Assembly: GCF_001590835.1 (NCBI RefSeq)
Contig: NZ_LTAQ01000001.1
Coordinates: forward strand, 270,357 to 334,356
Reading direction: 5' to 3'
DNA: 64,000 bases
Origin: Bacillus gaemokensis
GTDB taxonomy: Bacteria > Bacillota > Bacilli > Bacillales > Bacillaceae_G
The position numbers and the translations under genes are program-made. Every line of letters begins with the position of its first letter. Positions within the stretch are counted from its first letter, which is position 1. Positions 18,551 to 27,603 of the stretch are shown one piece after another. Under the pieces are notes generated by a model. The model did not search any database. It had not been told where the DNA came from and was given only the letters and a program-made list of their open reading frames with translations.

Positions 18551-19043
18551 TTTCTGTTAACTCTTTTAACTTTTTTATTTCTGTAAAAAGTTGCTGACTT
18601 TCATGATAAGCCCCTAATTTCCATTTTCCCTTATCATTTTGCAATGTCACGATTTGATATTGCTCATTTTTTGTCCGTTCATATACATATAAAATATCAT
18701 GCTCTTCATCGTAAGCTAGTTTTGTTTGGGAATTAAAAGAAAATGGAGCTTCTTTTGTAGGAAGTAAGTAGTCAGCACTTCGTTTATCACCATTACTATT
18801 TTCATCTGTAAAAACCTGCAGGAAATTTTCTGTAAAATACGGTGATAATGCATCGTACATTTTACCCATTGATAAATGTTTACCTCGAATTGAAAATTGG
18901 ACTTCATACCCCTTTTGAATCGTTGTGAACACTTCTTTCCTGTCCACTCTCGTTTCTTCTTTGCCAAGAACCGTTGTAACACTATACCCAACCAGAAAGG
19001 CAACACATAAAAATAGAACAAACCATATTCCATATCTTTTCAT
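18543..19043 (-). CDS. Membrane-anchored extracytoplasmic protein, possibly DUF3993
   Basis: The 166-residue protein begins with a signal-anchor (GIWFVLFLCVAFLVGYSVTTV, residues ~4-24) without a lipobox, followed by a soluble domain of aromatic- and charge-rich repeats (YDALSPYFTENFLQVF, DEEHDILYVYE, GKWKLGAYH). The extracellular part resembles the small DUF3993 group of Bacillus in my memory, but I cannot verify that. It lies next to ykuI in the same direction, about 180 bases apart. The gap holds the ykuI-side hairpin and no other gene. Function unknown. Confidence 0.7.
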   Translation of the reverse strand: MKRYGIWFVLFLCVAFLVGYSVTTVLGKEETRVDRKEVFTTIQKGYEVQFSIRGKHLSMGKMYDALSPYFTENFLQVFTDENSNGDKRSADYLLPTKEAPFSFNSQTKLAYDEEHDILYVYERTKNEQYQIVTLQNDKGKWKLGAYHESQQLFTEIKKLKELTEKE

Positions 19044-19203
19044 TCTTTCACCTTCCTTTAAAAGAGCTTGTCTTTGTAGTATTCATTGTAACAATGATTA
19101 TGCAAAGAAAGGGATGATTTCGTTCGTAAAATCTTTACAATGATAGACAGCATTTTTACCATCATTTTCACTATTACCAATTTATGATAAAAACAAACAA
19201 AAA

Positions 19204-19227
19204 AATGCACGAATTGCTTCGTGCATT
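19204..19227 (-). terminator. Terminator of ykuI
   Basis: AATGCACGAA/TTCGTGCATT stem with a 4-base loop, overlapping the ykuI stop and followed by T-rich sequence on the minus strand. Confidence 0.85.
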
Positions 19228-20443
19228 AAAATAAAACATCTTCTTCATATAAAAACTCATACGACAAATCAATAAATAAAAAATGTTCATCATCAATTGG
19301 AAAAGAAAATGTTCGTACCATTTCTCCTGTTTCTATATCTGCATATAAATCAGAAAGCCTTGCTTTATTTTCAAACCGCATTTTCATTATATTTTCTAAA
19401 AAATATGGGCGCCAGCTCCAGTTTTTCATATAATACTCTGGCATAATCACCCATTCACCATCTTTTTTCATAATGTTTCCCGATTGCTGAAAACCATCTT
19501 CATTACAAATAAAGATACGAAAACTATAACGTGATACATGTTGACTAAAATGTAATAACCAATTATTAACGTCATCGTTCTTTTTCTGCTTAGATAAAAC
19601 ATTCCCAACTTGATCGCGCAATGTTTCCGTTAATTGATAAATTTTTTGTAGTTTTTTCTTTTCATGCTGAATAAATTGATGACATTCATTACCAAGACGT
19701 TCTTTTAAAATATCTTCCGCGATAAAATCTGGCAAACACTCTTTCAAATAATTCCCTTGATAATATCTTCCGCCATTTTTCCAAGCATATTGTAGTTGGT
19801 AAAAAGCATCAATTTCTTCGTATAGCAATGTCGCACCAATTCTTCTCGCTAATAAAGATAAAGAATATAATATATCTTGATAAGATTGTATAAGTGCAGT
19901 TTGTCTTAAATTAGTTAAATCTACTTTTAAAATATCCGGTGCTAATACACTGATTCGTTCTAAGTTACTCGTACCAGTTCCTACCTTATTTATCGAAATT
20001 TGAATACCATATGTACGGTAATACATGAGCAAGTGATTAAACTGTTCTATATCTTCTTTGCATTCATGTTCTGTTATTTCTAAAACAATATGCCCTAAGT
20101 TCAATCCTTTTTTTTCATACAATAGCAATAGGTGAAGTAAAGTTTCATCTTCATCATTCATTAATACGTTCGCGCTTCGATGTATAAATAACAAAAAATT
20201 TTGATTTGTTTCTAAATATCGTTCTAATGCTTTTTCTACAATGACATTATCTGCTTCGAGTTGGAACTCACTTGGTACGGAATCATCATGAAAAAAAGAA
20301 GAAAGACTTTGTATACCCTCTTCTGTTTGGATACGTCCTACTACCTCATATCCAATTACTGTATGTTCATCAGCACTAAAAATAGCTTGATAATAAGGAA
20401 GGACTTTATCCAAATTACTCATTACATCTAATGCATCTACCAT
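19226..20443 (-). CDS. ykuI: YkuI-like EAL-domain protein, probably a c-di-GMP receptor
   Basis: A 405-residue protein: N-terminal EAL domain (residues ~12-245) and a C-terminal PAS-like YkuI_C domain. Substrate-binding features survive (EVVGRI, LEITEHE, ILKVDL, YYQGNYL), but the loop normally reading DDFGTG is INKVGTGTSN, lacking the two catalytic aspartates. B. subtilis YkuI likewise binds c-di-GMP with no phosphodiesterase activity in published work. Soluble, no transmembrane segment. Lone gene with its own terminator. Most likely a sensor or effector rather than an enzyme. Confidence 0.87.
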   Translation of the reverse strand: MVDALDVMSNLDKVLPYYQAIFSADEHTVIGYEVVGRIQTEEGIQSLSSFFHDDSVPSEFQLEADNVIVEKALERYLETNQNFLLFIHRSANVLMNDEDETLLHLLLLYEKKGLNLGHIVLEITEHECKEDIEQFNHLLMYYRTYGIQISINKVGTGTSNLERISVLAPDILKVDLTNLRQTALIQSYQDILYSLSLLARRIGATLLYEEIDAFYQLQYAWKNGGRYYQGNYLKECLPDFIAEDILKERLGNECHQFIQHEKKKLQKIYQLTETLRDQVGNVLSKQKKNDDVNNWLLHFSQHVSRYSFRIFICNEDGFQQSGNIMKKDGEWVIMPEYYMKNWSWRPYFLENIMKMRFENKARLSDLYADIETGEMVRTFSFPIDDEHFLFIDLSYEFLYEEDVLF

Positions 20444-20505
20444 ACTGTTTCCCTCCCTTTACTTTTCAAAAATTATAACACGGTATGTATAGAAAAATAA
20501 TAAAA

Positions 20506-20532
20506 AATCCCTTCAGTTTTCCTGAAGGGATT
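20506..20532 (-). terminator. Terminator after fadH
   Basis: An 11-bp stem (AATCCCTTCAG and complement), 5-base loop, followed by T6 on the minus strand; about 175 bases beyond the fadH stop. Confidence 0.85.
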
Positions 20533-20708
20533 AGAGGGGTAAAATGCTAAGGGGAATTAGCAATTCTACTATGAAGAAAAAAGAGGTCTTAAATATAACT
20601 TATTAAAAACCTCTTGTAAATACTTTTCTTCTACATGTCACAAATTCGCCACATTTGACCGTGCAAGAATACATGATAATATCCATGTTTTACTTTATAA
20701 AATCCCTT
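20533..20708. other. fadH 3' region without further features
   Basis: Non-coding sequence between the fadH stop and its terminator. No ORF with a ribosome binding site seen. Confidence 0.4.
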
Positions 20709-21473
20709 TTAAAATGGGTATTGGTGTAAATGTTGTCCGCCATCCATTGTCATACACGTTCCGTTTATGTAAGCAGCTTCATCAGAACATAGATAAAAAG
20801 CTAACCCAGCAATCTCTTCTGGTGTACCAAGTCGACCAAGTGGCACACTTTGTAATGTTCGCTTTGCCATCTCCTCTGAAATCCATAATTTATCCGCACC
20901 GCCGGTTCGCTCAATTGGCCCAGGAGCGATTGCATTGACGCGTATACCATATTTACGTCCCCATTCCACAGCAAGTGTTTTCGTCATCGCTAACACACCA
21001 GCTTTTGCTGCTGCCGAATGAATAACACCAGGTCCAGCATCCCACGCATACGTTGCTACCATATTAATGATATTTCCTTTTATTCCTTTTTCAATCCAAT
21101 ACTTACCTACTGCTTGGCTACAATAAAACGTTCCATTTAATACAATATTAATAACCGCATTCCAACCATTAATAGATAAATCTTCTGCAGGACAAATAAA
21201 ATTACCTGCTGCATTATTAATTAAAATATCAATGCGTCCAAATTTTTCATCAATATATTCAATCATTTGGTTTATATCCTCTATATTTCGAACATCCATT
21301 TGTACCGTTAATACCTGTCCTGAAAATTGCTCAATCTCTTTTTGTGTTTCTTCAAGCTTTTCTTTTGTACGCCCTGTAATAACGACACGCGCTCCTTCCT
21401 TTGCAAAACGAGCTGCCATGCCTTTTCCCATTCCGCTTGAACCACCAGTTACAATTACTACTCTTTCTTTCAA
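20709..21473 (-). CDS. fadH: 2,4-dienoyl-CoA reductase (SDR)
   Basis: Short-chain dehydrogenase that reduces 2,4-dienoyl-CoA during breakdown of unsaturated fatty acids (YkuF in B. subtilis). It has 254 residues. The cofactor loop TGGSSGMGKG is near the N-terminus, NNAAGNF follows, and the catalytic segment reads HSAAAKAG. The lysine is present, but the usual SDR tyrosine is replaced by His. That is a departure from the SDR rule but typical of dienoyl-CoA reductases. The C-terminus GGQHLHQYPF matches FadH. The start is a TTG at 21473 behind AGGAGGGG. A FadR-like palindrome lies just upstream. Confidence 0.92.
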   Translation of the reverse strand: MKERVVIVTGGSSGMGKGMAARFAKEGARVVITGRTKEKLEETQKEIEQFSGQVLTVQMDVRNIEDINQMIEYIDEKFGRIDILINNAAGNFICPAEDLSINGWNAVINIVLNGTFYCSQAVGKYWIEKGIKGNIINMVATYAWDAGPGVIHSAAAKAGVLAMTKTLAVEWGRKYGIRVNAIAPGPIERTGGADKLWISEEMAKRTLQSVPLGRLGTPEEIAGLAFYLCSDEAAYINGTCMTMDGGQHLHQYPF

Positions 21474-21491
21474 AGTAACCCCTCCTCAAAA

Positions 21492-21509
21492 AATGAATGC
21501 ATATTCATT
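21492..21509. promoter_or_regulatory. FadR-like operator before fadH
   Basis: AATGAAT and ATTCATT form a perfect 7-bp inverted repeat around GCAT. It agrees with the B. subtilis FadR consensus TGAATGANTANTCATTCA except for the outermost right bases. It lies 18 bases before the start codon, so FadR could block transcription in the absence of acyl-CoA. Confidence 0.6.
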
Positions 21510-21741
21510 TTACCATTTTATTTGATAGAAATCTTTATATTTTTAAATTTTTCTGATATCTTTTAAATAAAGAACATCACTTTCATTACCCTATCCCTTA
21601 CAATCTATACTACTTTTCTACATCTCAAAATATAATTCTATAACAAGAAATGAATGGAAAGGAGAGCCAAGTGACCTATAATCAATCGTTCGTATACCTT
21701 ATAAATTTCCTTATGTATACTATAGGCTCGCTCATATTCCT

Positions 21742-22599
21742 ATGAAACAAATAACGAGAAGAAACTTTATAAAAGCAGGAATACGTACTGGTCTCTATAC
21801 TTGTATTACAGCTGGCCTTGGCTATTACTATGCAAAATATATAGAACCGAATTTTCTTTCCTTAACGCATCATACGCTACAATCCCCACTTATCCCAAAA
21901 AACTTTCATGGTATGAAGATTATTCAATTTAGTGATTTGCATTTAGGTTACTATTTTTCTCTTCAGCACCTAGCTGACATCGTATCCAAAATAAATGAAA
22001 CCACACCAGATATTGTCTTTTTTACTGGTGATTTAATTGATAATTATCAGACATATAGTGAAACTCCTTTTGTCTCTTCCATTTTGCGAAATATTCATGC
22101 GCCCTTTGGAAAATTTGCAATCTATGGAAATCATGACCACGGTGGATATGGAACAGAATACTATGATCAAATTATGAATGATGCCGATTTTGAACTACTA
22201 CAAAATGCTGAAAAACGGATTCGACTACTAGACAATAGTGAAATTTCTATTTTTGGAATAGATGATATGTTGCTTGGTAAACCCGAAATCCATGCAACCT
22301 TACAGCGCGCAAAGAATGATATCTATACAATCGTACTCGTTCATGAACCTGATATCGCACCGCAAATCGCTAAATTCCCAGTAAACCTACAACTTTCTGG
22401 ACATAGTCATGGTGGACAAGTTCAAATTCCCTTTTTAGGTGCACTCATAACCCCAGCACTTGCAAAACATTATATTGAAGGTTTTTATCCTATCCACGAC
22501 TTACTTCTCTATGTAAATCGTGGCCTTGGAAGAACGCGCGTTCCCTTCCGTTTTATGGCTAGACCTGAAATTACACTCTTTACATTGAATCATGTGTAA
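21742..22599 (+). CDS. ykuE: Tat-secreted metallophosphoesterase YkuE
   Basis: A 285-residue calcineurin-like phosphoesterase. The N-terminus carries a twin-arginine signal (TRRNFIKAG followed by a hydrophobic stretch), which fits the Tat export known for B. subtilis YkuE. Metal motifs are complete: FSDLHLG, GDLIDN, GNHDHGG, VHEPD and GHSHGGQ. The product is probably cell-wall associated; its physiological substrate is unknown. It starts 268 bases from the divergent fadH. No clear ribosome binding site precedes the ATG, which is unusual here. Confidence 0.88.
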   Translation: MKQITRRNFIKAGIRTGLYTCITAGLGYYYAKYIEPNFLSLTHHTLQSPLIPKNFHGMKIIQFSDLHLGYYFSLQHLADIVSKINETTPDIVFFTGDLIDNYQTYSETPFVSSILRNIHAPFGKFAIYGNHDHGGYGTEYYDQIMNDADFELLQNAEKRIRLLDNSEISIFGIDDMLLGKPEIHATLQRAKNDIYTIVLVHEPDIAPQIAKFPVNLQLSGHSHGGQVQIPFLGALITPALAKHYIEGFYPIHDLLLYVNRGLGRTRVPFRFMARPEITLFTLNHV

Positions 22600-22660
22600 C
22601 GCACACTTGCCTATTTTCTGACATATCCTTTCTTGTACTCGCTCATCCATACTTTTTTCC

Positions 22661-22669
22661 CATATGATA
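22661..22669 (+). promoter_or_regulatory. Candidate sigma-K/E -10 element
   Basis: CATATGATA matches CATANNNTA 38 bases before the start of the 76-residue Pro/Tyr-rich protein. The -35 is poor. Confidence 0.3.
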
Positions 22670-22698
22670 ACAATGAGTCCAATAAAGGAGGTTGTTAC

Positions 22699-22929
22699 AT
22701 GTACTCATATCTTCAACACATTCCAGTTCGCTCAGTACCTATTGGCCCAGTAGGCGACTCACGTTTCTTACCATTCTTCGGTGTTCCATTTTTAGCCGGA
22801 CTTGCTGGCGGATTACTTGGCGGAGCATTAGCATTTGGTCCTAGACCTTTCTATCCACCATATCCACCATATCCACCACCGGCTCCATTTCCTTGTTATG
22901 GAAATCCATGCCAACCATATTATTATTAA
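22699..22929 (+). CDS. Spore-coat-like Gly/Pro/Tyr-rich small protein (76 aa)
   Basis: An AAAGGAGG site is 7 bases before the ATG. The protein opens MYSYLQHIPVRSVPIG, has a Gly/Leu/Ala-rich hydrophobic middle (AGLAGGLLGGALAF) and ends in repeated PPYP units and a Cys-containing, Tyr-rich tail (NPCQPYYY). Such low-complexity tails are typical of spore coat and exosporium proteins. Earlier in-frame starts lack a binding site. Function inferred from composition only. Confidence 0.8.
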   Translation: MYSYLQHIPVRSVPIGPVGDSRFLPFFGVPFLAGLAGGLLGGALAFGPRPFYPPYPPYPPPAPFPCYGNPCQPYYY

Positions 22930-23053
22930 TTGAAATTAACACTTTTTTCAGTATAATTCTATCTGGATCCAATTTTCGTCAAACAATCCCCGAAAACTAT
23001 AATCTCCCATCCTCACATTTTCCAATGGATGTTTAAAGGAAATACAAAGTATG

Positions 23054-23086
23054 AAAAAACCTCCTATTCACATAAGAGGTTTTTTT
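23054..23086 (+). terminator. Terminator after the spore-coat-like gene
   Basis: AAAAAACCTC pairs with GAGGTTTTTT around a 12-base loop; usable in both directions. Confidence 0.8.
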
Positions 23087-23171
23087 CATTACTATAGAGA
23101 AACTTCGAGTATCTCATTCGTTTAGCATTTCATTTGACTATCTTATGTAGTGCTTCTCAAACTTTACTTCA

Positions 23172-25289
23172 TTATTCTGCATCCGTATTTTGATACGCCA
23201 TCTTAAACAATTTCACCTGACTATCAATTTCTTGTGAACCACTATTTATTATGTAGTAATATTCGCCGTCTCTACTTTGTTCACGTGTTTTTACATTATC
23301 CGCTAAAATAAGCTGCAAAATAGCTTTTATTCTTGCTTTCATTTCGAAACCTAGAATTGGAAAAGAAATTTCCACTCGCTTTTCCATATTTCGTGTCATC
23401 CAATCCGCTGAAGATAAGTAGATTTTTTCATCCCCATTATGATGAAAATAGTAAATACGACTATGTTCTAAATAACGTCCAACGAGACTTATCACTCGAA
23501 TATTTTCACTGACAGCCTTAATACCAGGGCGCAAGCAGCATGTTCCTCTAACAACAAGTTCCACTTTCACTCCAGCCTGCGATGCCTCATACAACTTGTG
23601 GATCAGCGGCTTATCTGTCAATGAATTCATCTTAGCAATAATACGTCCATTACCGTATTGCTTATGATAGCGAATCTCTTCATCTATTAACTCCATAAAC
23701 TGATGGCGTATATCAAATGGCGCAACTGATAAGTGATGAAAATGCGGTTTTGTTGTATAACCACTCAAGTAATTAAAGAAATTCGTTGCATCTACCCCAA
23801 AATCTTTACGGGATGTAATATAACCAAAATCTGTATATAATTTTGCCGTAGCATCATTATAATTCCCTGTCCCTAAATGAACAAATCTTTCAATTTTCCC
23901 GTGTTTCCTTCGTGCAACAAGTGTGATTTTACTATGTGTTTTCAAATGACTTACACCATAAATAACGTGACAACCAGCTTGTTCAAGTTCCTTCGCCCAA
24001 TGGACATTATTTTCTTCATCAAACCGTGCTTTTAATTCAACAAGTACCGTTACTTGTTTTCCCTTTTCCGCAGCAGTTTTTAGCGCTTGAATAATAGGAG
24101 AATCTCCACTTACACGATATAATGTTTGTTTTATCGCTAGGACATTCGGGTCATCTGCTGCATCACGGACAAAATCAACAACAGGTTGAAAAGATTCAAA
24201 TGGATGATGCAGTAAAATGTCATGTTCCATTGCTTTTTCAAACACGTCTTCTTCATCATCTAAATCTTGCGGTGGCTGCGGGATAAGAGCTGGATAAACA
24301 AGATGTTCATATAAAGGTGCTAATTTTTTATATAAGGAAAATAAACATGTTAAATCTAATGGCCCATCCATCATATATACATCTTCATCTTTCACTTCTA
24401 GTACTTCATATAATAGAGCTAATACCCTCTCATCCATATGCTCTTTTCCTATCTCTAAACGAACAGCCGCTCCCCACTTGCGTTTTTTTAATTCTTTTTC
24501 AATCACTTTTAATAAATCACGTGCACCCTCTTCATGAATTGTTAAATCAGCATTACGCGTAATACGAAAGCGAGTAACAGAAGATACTTTATATCCTGTA
24601 AATAATTTATGAGTAAAACTGCTAATTACATCTTCTAACAAAATAAATTTATGCTTTTGATCTTCACTTGGTAAAAAAATAAAACGCTCAAGTAATGATG
24701 GTACTTGAACAATACCAAGCTTTGTTCGATTCTCTTCTTCAGCCTGTTTTTCATCATACAGAATGGTAGCTAGGTTTAAACTTTTATTTAACAACATCGG
24801 AAACGGACGATATGCATCTATTGCCACTGGTGTTAGCACAGGGAAAATTTGTTCATCAAAATATTCTTCAATAAATCCCCGTTGTTCTTTCGTTAAATCT
24901 TGAAAGTTTAATGGCTCAATCCCTTCTACTCCAAGCGCTGGCAATATAGTATTTTTGAATGTATTATACTGAACTGTCATTAACTCATGTGCTTTCGTAG
25001 CAATCTTGTTTATTTGTTGTTTCGGTGTTAACCCAGCCTTATTTTCTGGTTGATTGAATCCAGCTTCTACTTGATCTTTTAACCCTGCCACACGTACCAT
25101 AAAGAACTCATCCAGATTCGAACTAAAGATACTAATAAACTTTAATCTTTCTAAAAGCGGGTTACTTTCATCTTGTGCTTCTTGCAACACACGTTCGTTA
25201 AAAGCAAGCCAACTTAACTCACGGTTATTATAATAAGCAGTATCATTTAAATTTACCGAATTCCCCTTCAGTAATTCCATTTTCTTCAC
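23172..25289 (-). CDS. ppk: Polyphosphate kinase (PPK1)
   Basis: Makes inorganic polyphosphate from ATP and can run in reverse. The 705-residue protein has the four PPK1 parts: N-domain (NRELSWLAFNERVL), head domain, and two phospholipase-D-like catalytic domains. Catalytic histidines are visible in VHLGTGNYND (autophosphorylated His) and in LEHSRIYYFHH. The start is a GTG at 25289 close to AAGGGAA; an internal ATG is three codons in. It lies ~100 bases after ppx in the same direction, so ppx-ppk is a probable operon. Confidence 0.94.
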   Translation of the reverse strand: MKKMELLKGNSVNLNDTAYYNNRELSWLAFNERVLQEAQDESNPLLERLKFISIFSSNLDEFFMVRVAGLKDQVEAGFNQPENKAGLTPKQQINKIATKAHELMTVQYNTFKNTILPALGVEGIEPLNFQDLTKEQRGFIEEYFDEQIFPVLTPVAIDAYRPFPMLLNKSLNLATILYDEKQAEEENRTKLGIVQVPSLLERFIFLPSEDQKHKFILLEDVISSFTHKLFTGYKVSSVTRFRITRNADLTIHEEGARDLLKVIEKELKKRKWGAAVRLEIGKEHMDERVLALLYEVLEVKDEDVYMMDGPLDLTCLFSLYKKLAPLYEHLVYPALIPQPPQDLDDEEDVFEKAMEHDILLHHPFESFQPVVDFVRDAADDPNVLAIKQTLYRVSGDSPIIQALKTAAEKGKQVTVLVELKARFDEENNVHWAKELEQAGCHVIYGVSHLKTHSKITLVARRKHGKIERFVHLGTGNYNDATAKLYTDFGYITSRKDFGVDATNFFNYLSGYTTKPHFHHLSVAPFDIRHQFMELIDEEIRYHKQYGNGRIIAKMNSLTDKPLIHKLYEASQAGVKVELVVRGTCCLRPGIKAVSENIRVISLVGRYLEHSRIYYFHHNGDEKIYLSSADWMTRNMEKRVEISFPILGFEMKARIKAILQLILADNVKTREQSRDGEYYYIINSGSQEIDSQVKLFKMAYQNTDAE

Positions 25290-25388
25290 ACTTCCCTTTG
25301 AAACTTTTTCAATATAATTTATTTACATTTATTGTAGCAAATTCCAATTTATTAAATTGTAAAACTTTTGTAAAGACATCCGTACAAC

Positions 25389-26927
25389 TCAATATTTCCC
25401 TTCAAATATTAAATAAATATTCATCTTCAATACTTTTTCTAGCTGTTTTTTTTGCTTTTCTGCTTGTACTTTTTCAGCTAAAGCTGATTCCTCACAAGCA
25501 ATACGAAATACAAGCCCCTCCTTGTTTTTTTCCACTTGAATCGTTTCAATAAGTGCTCGTTGTCTCACATTTAAAGCTGCAGAAAATTGCAATACTGCCC
25601 CTAACAATCGAATTTTTTTCTGCTCACTTTTATCAAACCAACCTTCAAATGGCGCCAAGTGCTGCTTAAATAACATTTTTGATTTATATGAAGCTATGAG
25701 CGCAAGTCTAACCCTTTCTTTATGCATCATACCGTCAATTGTTTTATTTGCTAATAAATAAAATGTATGTAGACGACTCGCCTCTTCATCTATATATTTC
25801 CCAATATTAAATACTTTGGCAGCTTGCGAAAATATCTCCCAGTCTTTTTCGGAAAAAGAAAACATTTGATATTCTTCGAGTTGCTTACAAATTAACGTTC
25901 CATGTTTAATAAGTTGCACTACAAATTCCATATCCATTTCATACTCATAGGATAATAAATTTAAACTTTCTTCTATCACATTTGGATAATAAGAAATGCC
26001 CAAATTTTTTGTTAATTCCTCATAGAAAACGCCTTCTCTTAGTCCTTTTCTACTTAATACAAACGCAGGAGCTTGTACAATACTTGTTAACATATAAAAT
26101 ACTTCTACAGCCGGAATAATCGTATCAGCTCGATCTTTTGCTAATCCATCTAATTTTTGCAACTCTGCAAAAGAGAGATTTGCTAATTCTTCTTTTACCT
26201 CTTTTATGTCAGCTTCTTTCATTTTATATAAATGTAAACCTGCTATCGGATAAGAAATTACGTTTTGATGGATTTTCACCATATTTCGGGCACTTCCACC
26301 TATCGCAATAAGAGGTAACTTTTCCCCCTTTAACCATGGTAAAGTTTGAAATTGATACCATAAATATCTTCTTAATTCGTCCAGTTCTTCTGGAATAGGT
26401 GTTTCATGGCGAATAAATTGTTGTTTTAAAGAAAGTGCTCCAAATGGAAAGCTATAGTATTCTACAATTTCTCTATCCCGAAAATAAGTCACCTCTGTAC
26501 TCCCACCACCAATATCAACCGTAATTCCTTCTACAAAAGAAGTTGAATTCATTACCGCTAAATAACCATAACGAGCCTCCTCATATTCAGATAAAACTCT
26601 AAGTGTAAAATCTGTTTTTCCTTCTATCAGCCTCTTAATTTCTTCTTGGTTCTCAGCCTGTCTAATTGTTGCAGTCACAACGCAAAGTACATGATGTAGT
26701 CCATGAAACCTTGTACTTTCTTGAAATTGAAGTAATGTTTGCAGCAGTATATCAATACCTTCTTCTATCAATACACCATCTACTAAATAATTTCTTAATC
26801 GTGCTACAACTTTGGTATTTTCAATTTCTTTATAAAAACCGCCATTCTTTTTTTCATACATCACTAATCGAATTGTATTTGAACCAATATCAATAATCGC
26901 ATATTGCTGTTTTAATATATCTTTCAC
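25389..26927 (-). CDS. ppx: Exopolyphosphatase
   Basis: Releases terminal phosphate from polyphosphate, the opposite of PPK. It has 512 residues of the Ppx/GppA family of the ASKHA (actin-like ATPase) fold: YAIIDIGSNTIRLV at the start, VDIGGGSTEV for the second phosphate loop, AIGGSARN further on, and a C-terminal HD-like helical domain. A GTG at 26936 lies closer to the binding site; I prefer the GTG at 26927, which gives MKDILKQQY. Upstream of ppk, so the pair can balance polyphosphate. Confidence 0.92.
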   Translation of the reverse strand: MKDILKQQYAIIDIGSNTIRLVMYEKKNGGFYKEIENTKVVARLRNYLVDGVLIEEGIDILLQTLLQFQESTRFHGLHHVLCVVTATIRQAENQEEIKRLIEGKTDFTLRVLSEYEEARYGYLAVMNSTSFVEGITVDIGGGSTEVTYFRDREIVEYYSFPFGALSLKQQFIRHETPIPEELDELRRYLWYQFQTLPWLKGEKLPLIAIGGSARNMVKIHQNVISYPIAGLHLYKMKEADIKEVKEELANLSFAELQKLDGLAKDRADTIIPAVEVFYMLTSIVQAPAFVLSRKGLREGVFYEELTKNLGISYYPNVIEESLNLLSYEYEMDMEFVVQLIKHGTLICKQLEEYQMFSFSEKDWEIFSQAAKVFNIGKYIDEEASRLHTFYLLANKTIDGMMHKERVRLALIASYKSKMLFKQHLAPFEGWFDKSEQKKIRLLGAVLQFSAALNVRQRALIETIQVEKNKEGLVFRIACEESALAEKVQAEKQKKQLEKVLKMNIYLIFEGKY

Positions 26928-27105
26928 ACATCTCACTCTTTCATTATTAAATTTCTAAAACCCATCCCTATCACTATTATACAAAATAGTTGTTTTTTGT
27001 AACAATATTGCTTTAATATTGAAAATATATACAATCACTTTTGGTATATAATAAAAACTACTTTTGTTTATGCTATAATGATGAAAACTAGAAAGGAGAA
27101 CTACT

Positions 27106-27564
27106 ATGAAACCTTCACAACCACAGTCTCAGTCCCAAAAACAGCATTCTACCAACCGATTGGCTCAATCTATTTTTGTTGTGAACCGACATGCCAAAGC
27201 TGCTACTAATCCTAAATATTTATACTGGTTAAAAAAGGTTGCTTTAGAACGTTTAGTTATCGAAAAGAAAGCAATAAAAGAAGGATTACATTTTTCTAGG
27301 AATCCGCGTTTTAGTCAGCAACAATCTGATGTTCTCGTACGGTTAGGTGACTATTTCTTTCATATCCCTCCTACAAAAGATGATTTTCGTATTCTCCCGC
27401 ATCTTGGTAATCTTGAATCTTCCTATCGAAACCCCAAAACAACTCTTTCTTTAGCACTAGCAAAAAAAACGCTTCAAGATTATATCGGGCCTGAAGCATT
27501 AAAACAAGAAAAAAAATTAAGCGAACCAATCCCTTGGTATCGCCGTGCATATACAAAAAAATAA
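27106..27564 (+). CDS. ykyB: YkyB-like protein
   Basis: A 152-residue soluble basic protein. The core (IFVVNRHAKAATNPKYLYWL, HFSRNPRFSQQQSDVL, PHLGNLESSYRNPK) closely matches B. subtilis YkyB, whose function is unknown. The N-terminus begins with a Gln/Ser-rich tract (PSQPQSQSQKQHS). ATG behind AGAAAGGAGA. It converges with the ykyA lipoprotein and shares a perfect palindromic terminator with it. Confidence 0.87.
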   Translation: MKPSQPQSQSQKQHSTNRLAQSIFVVNRHAKAATNPKYLYWLKKVALERLVIEKKAIKEGLHFSRNPRFSQQQSDVLVRLGDYFFHIPPTKDDFRILPHLGNLESSYRNPKTTLSLALAKKTLQDYIGPEALKQEKKLSEPIPWYRRAYTKK

Positions 27565-27603
27565 AGCAGTTTGGCCATATGGCCAAACTGCTTTATTTTT
27601 TCT
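27556..27603. terminator. Bidirectional terminator shared by ykyB and ykyA
   Basis: A perfect palindrome centred on CCATATGG (27576-27583) with more than 20-bp arms and A/T runs. It covers the stop codons of both convergent genes. Confidence 0.93.

Noticed and set aside
20714-20938. Plus-strand frame over the fadH C-terminus
   Set aside because: Antisense shadow of fadH with no binding site or domain.
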